The notes under the pieces: model-generated
Database searches by the model: none
What the model was told of the DNA's origin: nothing
What the model saw: the letters and a program-made list of their open reading frames with translations, nothing else
Position numbers and translations under genes: made by a program
Origin: an uncultured Clostridium sp.
GTDB taxonomy: Bacteria > Bacillota > Clostridia > Lachnospirales > Lachnospiraceae
NCBI RefSeq assembly: GCF_900547735.1
Contig: NZ_URHZ01000007.1
Span: 34,413-98,412 of the forward strand
Direction: 5' to 3'
Length of the DNA stretch: 64,000 nt
Shown: one piece after another, positions 18,308 to 26,126 of the stretch
Layout: each line of letters begins with the position of its first letter
Position numbering within the stretch: the stretch's first letter is position 1

Positions 18308-18709
18308 TTACCAAACGAAAGCCAGAACTTCTCCGCCTACGCCGAGTTCTCTTGCCTGTTTGTCTGTAATTACACCCTGGTTGGTAGAGATGATAGCCAC
18401 ACCTAAACCACCGAGTACTTTCGGCATATCTTCTTTGTTTGCATAAACACGAAGACCTGGTTTGGAAATTCTCTTGATGCCGGAAATGATTTTCTCATTT
18501 TTGTCTTTACCGTATTTTAATTCCATACGGATAGATTTGAAATTGCCATCTTCTACGATGTCATATTTTTTGATGTAACCTTCTTTTACAAGAATATCAG
18601 CGATTGCTAATTTCATCTTGGATGACGGAACATCTACTGTATCATGTTTAGCAGTATTTGCGTTACGAATTCTCGTAAGCATATCTGCGATTGGATCGCT
18701 CATTGTCAT
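18308..18709 (-). CDS. rpsH: 30S ribosomal protein S8
   Basis: S8 (uS8) is a primary 16S binder; in E. coli it also represses the spc operon. The canonical start MTMSDPIADMLTRIRNA gives 133 residues, with AGGAGG 11 bases upstream. The frame runs 12 codons further (18745), but that start lies ahead of the ribosome site. C-terminus: GVGGEVLAFVW. Confidence 0.96.
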   Translation of the reverse strand: MTMSDPIADMLTRIRNANTAKHDTVDVPSSKMKLAIADILVKEGYIKKYDIVEDGNFKSIRMELKYGKDKNEKIISGIKRISKPGLRVYANKEDMPKVLGGLGVAIISTNQGVITDKQARELGVGGEVLAFVW

Positions 18710-18779
18710 TTTGAGTTTTGCCTCCTTAATAATTTCATCTGCCACTACGTTTTATGGGATGTTCTCGGGACAGGCTTTC

Positions 18780-18810
18780 GCACTGGACTCGAAAACACCT
18801 CGTCAAGTGC
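18780..18810 (-). repeat. Dispersed hairpin repeat, rpsN-rpsH spacer
   Basis: On the minus strand the 31 bases form a stem GCACTTGAC/GTCCAGTGC with the inner sequence GAGGTGTTTTCGA. The same unit recurs at 20673-20704 and, on the plus strand, twice before selD (51051 and 51141). It seems to be a genome-wide intergenic RNA-stem family. Confidence 0.65.
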
Positions 18811-18817
18811 TTAATGC

Positions 18818-19003
18818 CTACCAGCTTGCTTTTCTAACGCCCGGAATTTCGCCCTTGTAAGCTAATTCACGGAAGCAGATACGGCAGATGCCGTATTTTC
18901 TTAAGTATGCATGTGGACGGCCACAAATTCTGCAGCGGTTGTATTCTCTGGTGGAGAATTTTGCCGGACGCTGCTGTTTAATCTTCATTGAAGTCTTTGC
19001 CAT
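18818..19003 (-). CDS. rpsN: 30S ribosomal protein S14, zinc-binding type
   Basis: This 61-residue uS14 has two CxxC pairs (CRICGRPHAYLRKYGICRIC) that bind zinc, so it is the C+ form used when zinc is sufficient. It lies in the standard place between rplE and rpsH. Confidence 0.98.
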   Translation of the reverse strand: MAKTSMKIKQQRPAKFSTREYNRCRICGRPHAYLRKYGICRICFRELAYKGEIPGVRKASW

Positions 19004-19018
19004 TGATAAATCCTCCTA

Positions 19019-19558
19019 TTATTTTGCAAATGGCATGTTGAACTGTGTTAACAGCTCACGTGCTTCTTCGTCTGTCTTTGCCGTTGTTACGAAGATGATA
19101 TCCATACCTCTTACTTTGTCAACCTTATCATACTCGATTTCCGGGAAGATAAGCTGCTCTTTGATACCAAGTGCGTAGTTTCCTCTGCCGTCGAATGCAT
19201 TCGGATTAACACCTCTAAAGTCACGAACTCGTGGAAGTGAAAGGTTGATTAAACGATCAGCAAACTCATACATCTTCTCGCCGCGCAGAGTAACTTTACA
19301 GCCGATTGCCATACCTTCTCTGAGCTTGAAGTTAGCGACGGATTTCTTTGCCTTTGTCAGAACTGCCTTCTGTCCGGTAATGATTTCCATATCCCTTACA
19401 GCAGAGTCCAGAACTTTAGCATTTTCTTTTGCTTCACCAACGCCCATGTTAACAACGATTTTGTTTAACTTCGGCACTTCCATGACATTTTTATATCCGA
19501 ACTTTTTAATCATAGCGTCTACGATTTCGTTCTTATAAATTTCTTTTAATCTAGCCAA
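19019..19558 (-). CDS. rplE: 50S ribosomal protein L5
   Basis: L5 (uL5) binds 5S rRNA in the central protuberance. Length is 179 residues. Conserved stretches include VVNMGVGEAKENAK, RDFRGVNPNAFDGRGNY and DIIFVTTAKTDEEA. Confidence 0.98.
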   Translation of the reverse strand: MARLKEIYKNEIVDAMIKKFGYKNVMEVPKLNKIVVNMGVGEAKENAKVLDSAVRDMEIITGQKAVLTKAKKSVANFKLREGMAIGCKVTLRGEKMYEFADRLINLSLPRVRDFRGVNPNAFDGRGNYALGIKEQLIFPEIEYDKVDKVRGMDIIFVTTAKTDEEARELLTQFNMPFAK

Positions 19559-19581
19559 CTTAAATGTTCCTCCTCTCTGTA

Positions 19582-19887
19582 TTAGTCAATCACTTTTCCA
19601 GTTGCTTTTGCAACACGGACTTTTTTGCCATCTTTTACTTCGAATCCTACTCTTGTTGCTTTTCCATCAACTACGAGCATTACGTTGGAATAGTCGATAG
19701 GACCTTCCTGATGGATGATACCGCCCTGCTGGTTAGCTGCGGATGGTTTGGAATGCTTTGTAACCATGTTGCATCCTTCAACCAGAACGGTGTTCTTCTT
19801 TAAGTTTACGGAGAGAACTTTTCCCGTTTTATCTTTGTCTTTACCTGCAATAATTTTTACCAGGTCATCTTTTTTAATTTTATGCAC
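19582..19887 (-). CDS. rplX: 50S ribosomal protein L24
   Basis: L24 (uL24) is an assembly initiator for the 50S subunit. At 101 residues it has an N-terminal KOW motif (KDDLVKIIAGKDKDKTGKVL) and the conserved GGIIHQEGPIDYSNVMLV. Start ATG at 19887, 12 bases after the rplN stop. Confidence 0.97.
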   Translation of the reverse strand: MHKIKKDDLVKIIAGKDKDKTGKVLSVNLKKNTVLVEGCNMVTKHSKPSAANQQGGIIHQEGPIDYSNVMLVVDGKATRVGFEVKDGKKVRVAKATGKVID

Positions 19888-19899
19888 AGTCGATACCTC

Positions 19900-20268
19900 C
19901 TACAGTACTTCTGGAGCCAGGGAAACGATTTTCATAAACTGTTTCTCTCTTAACTCTCTGGCTACTGGCCCAAAGATACGTGTCCCTTTCGGGTTCTTGT
20001 CATCTTTGATAATAACTGCTGCGTTCTCATCGAATTTGATATAAGAACCGTCTTTACGACGTGCGCCCTTTACAGTACGTACGACAACGGCTTTCACAAC
20101 GTCACCTTTTTTTACAACACCACCTGGTGTTGCATCTTTAACAGTGGCAACGATAACATCACCAATATTTGCATATCTTCTTGTAGATCCGCCCATAACA
20201 CGGATACAGAGTAATTCTTTAGCACCGGTATTGTCGGCAACCCTTAATCTGGTTTCCTGCTGAATCAT
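19900..20268 (-). CDS. rplN: 50S ribosomal protein L14
   Basis: This uL14 contacts the 30S in an inter-subunit bridge. The start MIQQETRLRVADNTGAKE gives the usual 122 residues, with GGAG 8 bases before the ATG; a TTG two codons upstream is less likely. C-terminus: REKQFMKIVSLAPEVL. Confidence 0.97.
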   Translation of the reverse strand: MIQQETRLRVADNTGAKELLCIRVMGGSTRRYANIGDVIVATVKDATPGGVVKKGDVVKAVVVRTVKGARRKDGSYIKFDENAAVIIKDDKNPKGTRIFGPVARELREKQFMKIVSLAPEVL

Positions 20269-20295
20269 GCCCAATACTCCTTTCTGATATTAAAA

Positions 20296-20550
20296 TTATC
20301 TTGCTTTCTCGATAATCTCAACAAGTCTCCATCTTTTGTCCTTGGAGATAGGTCTTGTTTCCATTACTTTTACAGTATCACCGATTCCGCACTCATTGTT
20401 CTCATCGTGTGCTTTTAACTTATATGTCTTTTTAACGATCTTACCGATTAAAGGATGTTTTACGTGGTTTTCGATAGCAACTACAATAGTCTTATCCATC
20501 TTGTTGCTTACTACTTTACCCGTACGTGTTTTTCTAAGATTTCGTTCCAC
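20296..20550 (-). CDS. rpsQ: 30S ribosomal protein S17
   Basis: This uS17 has the OB-fold signature RKTRTGKVVSNKMDKTIVVA and GIGDTVKVMETRPISKDKRW. The start is taken as GTG at 20550 (ERNLRKTR), which has AAAGGAG 9 bases upstream and gives the usual 84 residues. The ATG at 20571 would place that ribosome site inside the gene. Confidence 0.9.
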   Translation of the reverse strand: MERNLRKTRTGKVVSNKMDKTIVVAIENHVKHPLIGKIVKKTYKLKAHDENNECGIGDTVKVMETRPISKDKRWRLVEIIEKAR

Positions 20551-20620
20551 GGTAGATATCTCCTTTCCCATTCTAGGAATCTATATTATCCAGTTAAATT
20601 TGCCGTAATCTGCCCTGCAT

Positions 20621-20704
20621 GTTCACTCAGCTAAGCTCATAAAATACCTCGCTAAGTTTTGTGAACGGCCTCGCACTAGACTCGGAACCACCTCGTCAAG
20701 TTGC
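20621..20704 (-). repeat. Two-hairpin repeat module, rpmC-rpsQ spacer
   Basis: On the minus strand, a first stem-loop (20673-20704; ACTTGACGAGG ... CTAGTGC) is followed by a second (20621-20666), closed by GTTCAC/GTGAAC and containing CTTAGCGAGG ... GAGCTTAG. The order and spacing match the module duplicated before selD, so this is a second copy type inside the ribosomal operon. Confidence 0.65.
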
Positions 20705-20711
20705 TTTCGGT

Positions 20712-20915
20712 CTATGCGTTTGCCTTCTCTGTAATAACAGTCTGGATTCTGGCGATGTTCTTGCGAACTTCTTTGATTCTGCTCGTGTTATCTAACTGAT
20801 TTGTTGCGTTCTGGAATCTCAAGTTGAACAGTTCCTTTTTAGCAGCTACTAATTCTTCTCTTAATTCTGCAGCCGATTTGACTTTTAAGTCTTCAACGTA
20901 CTTATCAATTTTCAC
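20712..20915 (-). CDS. rpmC: 50S ribosomal protein L29
   Basis: This uL29 is a 67-residue helical hairpin at the exit tunnel (ELREELVAAKKELFNLRFQN; DNTSRIKEVRKNIARIQTVI). The preferred start is GTG at 20915, with AAGGCGG 8 bases upstream; a GTG at 20924 is also in frame. The gene overlaps the rplP stop by 11 bases, indicating translational coupling. Confidence 0.93.
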   Translation of the reverse strand: MKIDKYVEDLKVKSAAELREELVAAKKELFNLRFQNATNQLDNTSRIKEVRKNIARIQTVITEKANA

Positions 20916-21342
20916 TGTTATCACCGCCTTCTAAATCTGCTTTAGAAGCAATTTTGCACTTGCAAGGAAGTTTATGCATTGCAAGACGAAGTGCTTCTCT
21001 GGCTGTCTCCTCTGGTACACCCGCGATTTCAAATAATACGCGGCCTGGTTTAACAACTGCTACCCAGTATTCAAGTGCGCCCTTACCGGAACCCATACGA
21101 GTCTCTGCAGGTTTTGCAGTAACCGGCTTATCTGGGAAAATTTTAATCCAAACCTGGCCACCACGTTTGATGTAACGGGTCATGGCAACACGGGCTGCCT
21201 CTATCTGATTCGATCTGATCCAGCATGGCTCTGTGGAAATCAGACCGTACTCTCCGTAGCTAATAACATTGCCTCTTGTAGCTTTGCCGGCCATAGAACC
21301 ACGGAACTGTTTACGACGCTTTACTCTTTTAGGCATTAACAT
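20905..21342 (-). CDS. rplP: 50S ribosomal protein L16
   Basis: This uL16 lies near the A site. At 145 residues it has MLMPKRVKRRKQFRG, an aromatic-basic core (GGQVWIKIFPDKPVTAKPAE) and the conserved TRMGSGKGALEYWVAVV. The ATG overlaps the rpsC stop codon by one base (TAATG). Confidence 0.97.
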   Translation of the reverse strand: MLMPKRVKRRKQFRGSMAGKATRGNVISYGEYGLISTEPCWIRSNQIEAARVAMTRYIKRGGQVWIKIFPDKPVTAKPAETRMGSGKGALEYWVAVVKPGRVLFEIAGVPEETAREALRLAMHKLPCKCKIASKADLEGGDNSEN

Positions 21343-21998
21343 TATTTATCGCTCCCTTCCCTATTTCCTTTAGCAGGAAGAACTTCGCCTTTGTAGATCC
21401 AAACCTTAACGCCTGTCTTGCCGTAGGTTGTTTCTGCCTCAGCGAAACCATAGTCAATATCTGCTCTTAATGTCTGAAGCGGGATTGTACCCTCGCTGTA
21501 GAACTCAGTACGGGCCATATCTGCGCCGCCAAGACGTCCGGAAACAGATGCCTTGATACCCTTAGCTCCTGCCTTCATGGATCTGCCCATTGCAGACTTC
21601 ATGGCACGGCGGAAAGAAACACGGTTTTCTAACTGCTGAGCAATATTCTCGGCTACTAACTGAGCATCTCTGTCAGCTCTCTTAACTTCTTTGATATCAA
21701 CAAAGACTCTCTTGTCTGTTAACTGCTGAACCTGTTTTTTTGTCTTCTCAATCTCAGATCCGCCCTTGCCGATTACAACGCCGGGTTTCGCTGTGTAGAT
21801 AATGACTTTAACTTTATCTGATGCACGCTCGATTTCGATTTTGGAAATGCCAGCGCTGTATAATTTCTTTTTCAGATATGTTCTGATCTTGTGATCTTCA
21901 ATAAGATTGTCAGCAAAATCAGCTTCAGCATACCATTTTGAGTCCCAGTCTTTAATAACACCGACTCTTAAGCCGTGTGGATTAACTTTCTGTCCCAT
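21342..21998 (-). CDS. rpsC: 30S ribosomal protein S3
   Basis: This 218-residue uS3 is at the mRNA entry channel. It contains a KH domain (PGVVIGKGGSEIEKTKKQVQ) and the C-terminal S3 signature (GVKVWIYKGEVLPAKG). Start MGQKVNPHGLRVGV with GGAGGC upstream. Confidence 0.98.
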   Translation of the reverse strand: MGQKVNPHGLRVGVIKDWDSKWYAEADFADNLIEDHKIRTYLKKKLYSAGISKIEIERASDKVKVIIYTAKPGVVIGKGGSEIEKTKKQVQQLTDKRVFVDIKEVKRADRDAQLVAENIAQQLENRVSFRRAMKSAMGRSMKAGAKGIKASVSGRLGGADMARTEFYSEGTIPLQTLRADIDYGFAEAETTYGKTGVKVWIYKGEVLPAKGNREGSDK

Positions 21999-22010
21999 AT
22001 TTGCCTCCTT

Positions 22011-22397
22011 TTATCTCTCATCAAGCACGATCGTGATGTGGCTCATTCTCTTTTCGATTCTGTAAGCCCTGCCCTGTGCTCTCGGTTTAACTCTCTTCAT
22101 TGTCGGTCCCTTGTTAGCGAAGCACTCCGCTACGTACAGGTTTTCCGGGTTCATCTGGTTGTTATTCTCAGCATTGGCAATTGCTGATTCGAGTAATTTC
22201 TTTATTAAAGTAGAAGCATATCTGGTATTGTAAGTTACAATACCGAGTGCAGTCTGCACATCTTTGCCTCTAATGGCATCTAATACGAAACATGCTTTCT
22301 GAACAGATACTCTGGCATAAGACAGCTTAGCTGATGGTCTTGTGTCCTTCTGCGCATTTCTCTCTCTCTTAATTTGGGATCTATGTCCTTTAGCCAT
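22011..22397 (-). CDS. rplV: 50S ribosomal protein L22
   Basis: This 128-residue uL22 lines the exit tunnel, with the beta-hairpin region PTMKRVKPRAQGRAYRIEKR. The N-terminus MAKGHRSQIKRERNAQKD is typical of Lachnospiraceae. It is followed closely by rpsC. Confidence 0.97.
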   Translation of the reverse strand: MAKGHRSQIKRERNAQKDTRPSAKLSYARVSVQKACFVLDAIRGKDVQTALGIVTYNTRYASTLIKKLLESAIANAENNNQMNPENLYVAECFANKGPTMKRVKPRAQGRAYRIEKRMSHITIVLDER

Positions 22398-22425
22398 TGG
22401 TGAAACCTCCTTTCAAAAGCGTAAA

Positions 22426-22707
22426 TTACTTACGGCCTGCTTTCTTTTCGTCTTTTCCGTGGCCTCTGTAAGTTCTTGTAGCAACGAACTCTCCGAGTTT
22501 ATGTCCAACCATGTCCTCTGTAACATATACCGGAACGTGTTTTCTGCCATCATGAACTGCGATTGTATGACCTACCATCTGTGGGAAGATTGTTGAACGG
22601 CGGGACCAGGTTTTGATAACCTGCTTCTGGCCTGCTGCGTTCATATCATCCACTTTCTTTAAAAGATGAGCGTCTGCAAATGGTCCTTTTTTAAGTGAAC
22701 GACCCAT
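22426..22707 (-). CDS. rpsS: 30S ribosomal protein S19
   Basis: This 93-residue uS19 is in the 30S head. It has MGRSLKKGPFADAHLLKKVD and the signature HKLGEFVATRTYRGH. Standard position between rplB and rplV. Confidence 0.98.
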   Translation of the reverse strand: MGRSLKKGPFADAHLLKKVDDMNAAGQKQVIKTWSRRSTIFPQMVGHTIAVHDGRKHVPVYVTEDMVGHKLGEFVATRTYRGHGKDEKKAGRK

Positions 22708-22727
22708 TGAATTACCTCCTTGATAAC

Positions 22728-23570
22728 TTACTGTTTACCGTTTCTTCTTCTTACGATTAACTTGTTGGAATGTTTGTTTTTCTTTCTTGTCTTAAGACCA
22801 AGTGCTGGTTTGCCCCATGGTGTACATGGACCTGGACGGCCGATACCGGTCTTACCTTCACCACCACCGTGTGGATGGTCATTCGGGTTCATAACGGAAC
22901 CGCGGACTGTAGGTCTGAAGCCCATATGACGTGTTCTACCAGCTTTACCGATATTGATCAGGTTGTGGTCTCCGTTTCCTACAACGCCGATTGTTGCACG
23001 GCAGATGCTCGGAACCATTCTCATTTCACCGGATGGTAATCTAAGGGTTGCGTATTTTCCTTCTTTAGCCATTAACTGGGCGGAGTTTCCTGCGGAACGA
23101 ACTAACTGTCCGCCTTTACCCGGATAAAGTTCAATGTTGTGAATCTGAGCACCGACCGGAATCTGGCTGAGTGGTAAACAGTTACCAACTTTTGCTTCTG
23201 CCTGTGGGCCGCTCATTAATTTTGTTCCTACCTGTAAACCGGCCGGAGCAAGGATATATGCTTTCTCGCCGTCTGCGTAGCAGATTAAAGCGATGTTTGC
23301 TGTTCTGTTCGGATCATATTCGATTCCCAGTACGGTTGCCTGAATTCCATCTTTGGAATTTCTCTTGAAATCGATGATTCTGTATTTTCTCTTAGCACCG
23401 CCTCCGCGATGTCTAACTGTAATCTTACCCTGATTATTACGACCTGCGTTCTTCTTACCTAACGCTACAACTAATGATTTCTCCGGTGTTGTCTTAGTAA
23501 TCTCAGAGAAATCAGAGCCTGTCATCTGTCTTCTGGAAGGTGTATATGGGCTGTATGTTTTAATTCCCAT
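22728..23570 (-). CDS. rplB: 50S ribosomal protein L2
   Basis: This 280-residue uL2 is required for subunit association and peptidyl transfer. It contains GIKTYSPYTPSRRQMTGSD, the catalytic-region His in VMNPNDHPHGGGEGKTGIG and a basic tail. A 227-base spacer with repeats separates it from rplW. Confidence 0.98.
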   Translation of the reverse strand: MGIKTYSPYTPSRRQMTGSDFSEITKTTPEKSLVVALGKKNAGRNNQGKITVRHRGGGAKRKYRIIDFKRNSKDGIQATVLGIEYDPNRTANIALICYADGEKAYILAPAGLQVGTKLMSGPQAEAKVGNCLPLSQIPVGAQIHNIELYPGKGGQLVRSAGNSAQLMAKEGKYATLRLPSGEMRMVPSICRATIGVVGNGDHNLINIGKAGRTRHMGFRPTVRGSVMNPNDHPHGGGEGKTGIGRPGPCTPWGKPALGLKTRKKNKHSNKLIVRRRNGKQ

Positions 23571-23797
23571 GACTCTAACTCCTTTCGTTCAACGCCTCCT
23601 GGCGTTTCTTTTCATTTTTAGAAGCCGCCCTGCGGACTTACGGATTCCTCCGTCTGTCCTTTGCAGACTTCATTCTTTATCACGGCATAGTGTTCGCCGT
23701 ATAGTTGCCAAACAACGAAAAGCGCGCTTCGCGAACTTTTCATTGCCGCTCAATCAAAGCCGTCTCCGGTATTCCCTTCAACTAAGCTGTTCTCGTC
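23571..23797 (-). other. Repeat-containing spacer, rplW-rplB
   Basis: The spacer is 227 bases and non-coding, with several short inverted repeats (for example CGCCAGGAGGCG and CGCGAAGCGCG on the minus strand). It shares GAGCGGCAATGAAA with the repeat-rich spacer near 62490. It interrupts a normally tight part of the operon. Confidence 0.45.
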
Positions 23798-24097
23798 CTA
23801 CAGACCGCTGAAGATTTCAATCTCTTTGCTGTCTTCTGTGAGCTGAACGATTGCTTTCTTTGTCTTAGCTGTTTTACCGAAGGTCATACCTCTTCTCTTT
23901 GTCTTACCGTCGAGATTCATGGTATTAACGCTCTTTACTTTTGTTCCCGGGAACATTTTTTCAACAGCCTCTTTGATCATGGATTTGTTTGCTTCCGTAT
24001 GAACTAAGAAAGTATATTTCTTATCGCTCATAGCGTTCATGCTTTTCTCAGTTACCACTGGTTTGAGGATTACGTCATAGTACTGTACGTTTGCCAT
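23798..24097 (-). CDS. rplW: 50S ribosomal protein L23
   Basis: This 99-residue uL23 is the docking site for trigger factor and SRP at the tunnel exit. It has YYDVILKPVVTEKSM and KSMIKEAVEKMFPGTKVKSV. The start overlaps the rplD stop codon by one base. Confidence 0.97.
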   Translation of the reverse strand: MANVQYYDVILKPVVTEKSMNAMSDKKYTFLVHTEANKSMIKEAVEKMFPGTKVKSVNTMNLDGKTKRRGMTFGKTAKTKKAIVQLTEDSKEIEIFSGL

Positions 24098-24717
24098 TAT
24101 GCATACACCTCCTCGATAGAAGCTACAGCAGCCTTAGTTGCCACTACTGTGTTATATTTTAAGATATCGTATACGTTGATTGTGTTTACGGATGCAGTCT
24201 TAACTGTAGGAATGTTTCTTGCAGATAATACTGTGTTGCCGCATTCGTCGTCTAAAACAACAAGTGCTTTGTTCACTTTGAGGTTGTTCATAACGCTCTG
24301 GAATTTCTTTGTTTTGATCTCGTCGAAGTTCATTGCATCTACAACGATGAATTTATTCTCGTTTACTCTGCTGGATAATGCAGACTTAAGAGCAGCTCTC
24401 TTCTCTTTCTTGTTTAACCGGATTGTGTAATCACGTGGTGTTGGTGCAAATACCACACCGCCGCCTGTCCACTGAGGAGCTCTTGTTGAACCCTGTCTTG
24501 CATGACCGGTTCCCTTCTGTCTCCACGGTTTCTTACCGCCTCCGGAAACTTCGGAACGTGTTTTAGCTTTCTGTGTTCCCTGACGTTTGTTAGCTAACTG
24601 AGCTACAACTGCAAGGTGTACTAAATGCTCATTCACTTCTACACCGAATACAGCATCGTTTAACTCTAATGTGCCAACTTCGTTGCCTTCAATATTGTAA
24701 ACAGATACGTTTGCCAT
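24097..24717 (-). CDS. rplD: 50S ribosomal protein L4
   Basis: This 206-residue uL4 reaches into the exit tunnel through its extended loop (EVSGGGKKPWRQKGTGHARQ). The start ATG at 24717 has AAAGGAGG upstream. In E. coli L4 autoregulates the S10 operon; whether it does here cannot be seen. Confidence 0.98.
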   Translation of the reverse strand: MANVSVYNIEGNEVGTLELNDAVFGVEVNEHLVHLAVVAQLANKRQGTQKAKTRSEVSGGGKKPWRQKGTGHARQGSTRAPQWTGGGVVFAPTPRDYTIRLNKKEKRAALKSALSSRVNENKFIVVDAMNFDEIKTKKFQSVMNNLKVNKALVVLDDECGNTVLSARNIPTVKTASVNTINVYDILKYNTVVATKAAVASIEEVYA

Positions 24718-24744
24718 CTGTATGTTCCTCCTTTCCTTTAAAGC

Positions 24745-25380
24745 TTACTTACCAGCTTTTACCGTTTCTTTAACTGTTACTAAGGATTTTTTAGGTCCTG
24801 GCACTGCGCCTTTAACAAGGATTAAGTTGTTGTCAGTATCTACTTTGACAACTTCCAGATTCTGGATAGTAACTCTTACGCTACCCATATGTCCTGGCAT
24901 TCCTTTGCCCTTGAATACGCGGCCTGGTGTGGTTGCAGAACCGTTGGAACCCTGATGACGATGGAATTTGGAGCCGTGAGCCATAGGTCCTCTGCTCTGG
25001 CCATGTCTCTTGATGGCGCCCTGGAAACCTTTACCTTTGGAAATAGCAGTTACGTCAATCTTATCGCCTGCTGCGAAGATTTCTGCCTTGATTTCGTCTT
25101 TTACGGAATACTCTTCAGCATTCTCAAAACGGAACTCTCTTACATATCTCTTGTAAGCAACGCCTGCCTTGTCAAAGTGTCCCTTAACTGGCTTTGTAAC
25201 AAGTTTTTCTCTCTTGTCAACGAAACCAACCTGTACTGCTTTGTAACCGTCGTTCTCTTCCGTCTTAACCTGTGTAACAACACATGGTCCTGCCTGAAGA
25301 ACAGTTACTGGAGTTAAAACTCCGTCTTCGTTGAAGATTTGAGTCATTCCGACTTTCGTAGCTAAAATCGCTTTCTTCAT
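24745..25380 (-). CDS. rplC: 50S ribosomal protein L3
   Basis: This 211-residue uL3 is an assembly initiator. It has MKKAILATKVGMTQIFNEDG and the signature KGKGFQGAIKRHGQSRGPMA; the Gln in GFQG is the residue methylated by PrmB in bacteria that have it. A 124-base spacer with hairpins lies before it. Confidence 0.98.
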   Translation of the reverse strand: MKKAILATKVGMTQIFNEDGVLTPVTVLQAGPCVVTQVKTEENDGYKAVQVGFVDKREKLVTKPVKGHFDKAGVAYKRYVREFRFENAEEYSVKDEIKAEIFAAGDKIDVTAISKGKGFQGAIKRHGQSRGPMAHGSKFHRHQGSNGSATTPGRVFKGKGMPGHMGSVRVTIQNLEVVKVDTDNNLILVKGAVPGPKKSLVTVKETVKAGK

Positions 25381-25504
25381 TTTTTGACCTCCTGTCTTTT
25401 TCTACAGCGGAACGCGGGATTCGCGTTCATCCTAGAACAGTCCAGAAATCTATCTAAATCTGTTAGGATATGCATTGAATGCTTAGCTGCTGAATATTCG
25501 CAGC

Positions 25505-25822
25505 TTATTTTGTTTTCATCTTTACGTCGATGTAAACACCAGCCGGCATTTCGAGTCTCTGCAGTGCATCAACTGTCTTCTGGTTTGGAGCAATGATATC
25601 GATGAGTCTCTTGTGAGTTCTCTGCTCGAACTGCTCTCTGGAATCTTTGTACTTATGAACAGCTCTCAAAATTGTTACTACTTCTTTCTTTGTTGGTAAC
25701 GGCACCGGTCCGCTCACCTTTGATCCGTTTTTCTTTACAGTCTCGATGATTTTTGCAGCGGAGCTGTCTACCAGCTGATGCTCATAAGCTTTTAATGTGA
25801 TTCTCATTACTTGACTTGCCAT
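25505..25822 (-). CDS. rpsJ: 30S ribosomal protein S10
   Basis: First gene of the operon. This 105-residue uS10 is also NusE, the antitermination partner of NusB. It has MRITLKAYEHQLVDSSA and the signature VPLPTKKEVVTILRAVHKYK. A strong AAAGGAGG lies upstream. The promoter about 230 bases upstream leaves a long untranslated leader. Confidence 0.98.
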   Translation of the reverse strand: MASQVMRITLKAYEHQLVDSSAAKIIETVKKNGSKVSGPVPLPTKKEVVTILRAVHKYKDSREQFEQRTHKRLIDIIAPNQKTVDALQRLEMPAGVYIDVKMKTK

Positions 25823-26049
25823 AAAAAAAGTCGCCTCCTTTTCGTACTATTTAAGCACGACAAGCGGTGACTGTACACATGCCCGGGTGTGTCATCTAAG
25901 ACCTCACACGGAATCCTTCTTTATTATCGGGATATTTCTGTAGTTGTACAGTGACTTGTCGCCAGTTTCTTCGACTTGACATTCGCTCCACGGAAAACCT
26001 GCCTTATTCTCAGGCAGCAACCTCACGCTTCATAGCTATCATGCCACAG
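25823..26049 (-). promoter_or_regulatory. rpsJ: Long leader of the S10-spc-alpha operon
   Basis: About 227 untranslated bases lie between the inferred transcription start and rpsJ. They contain several short inverted repeats (for example CCTGAGAATAAGGCAGG and TGTACAG/CTGTACA pairs). A leader this long is a plausible site for ribosomal-protein feedback or antitermination signals. No known motif was recognised. Confidence 0.5.
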
Positions 26050-26056
26050 CTTTGAT

Positions 26057-26085
26057 AGCATATCATACATTTACAGGGATTGCAA
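26057..26085 (-). promoter_or_regulatory. Main sigma-A promoter of the ribosomal operon
   Basis: -35 TTGCAA (26080-26085), 17-base spacer and -10 TATGCT (26057-26062) on the minus strand. Directly upstream (26086-26120) is an A-tract (AAAAAAAATAAAAAAAA), which resembles an UP element for rpoA C-terminal binding. Confidence 0.7.
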
Positions 26086-26126
26086 GGATTTTTTTTATTT
26101 TTTTTTGGCTTTTTTTCAAAGCTGAG

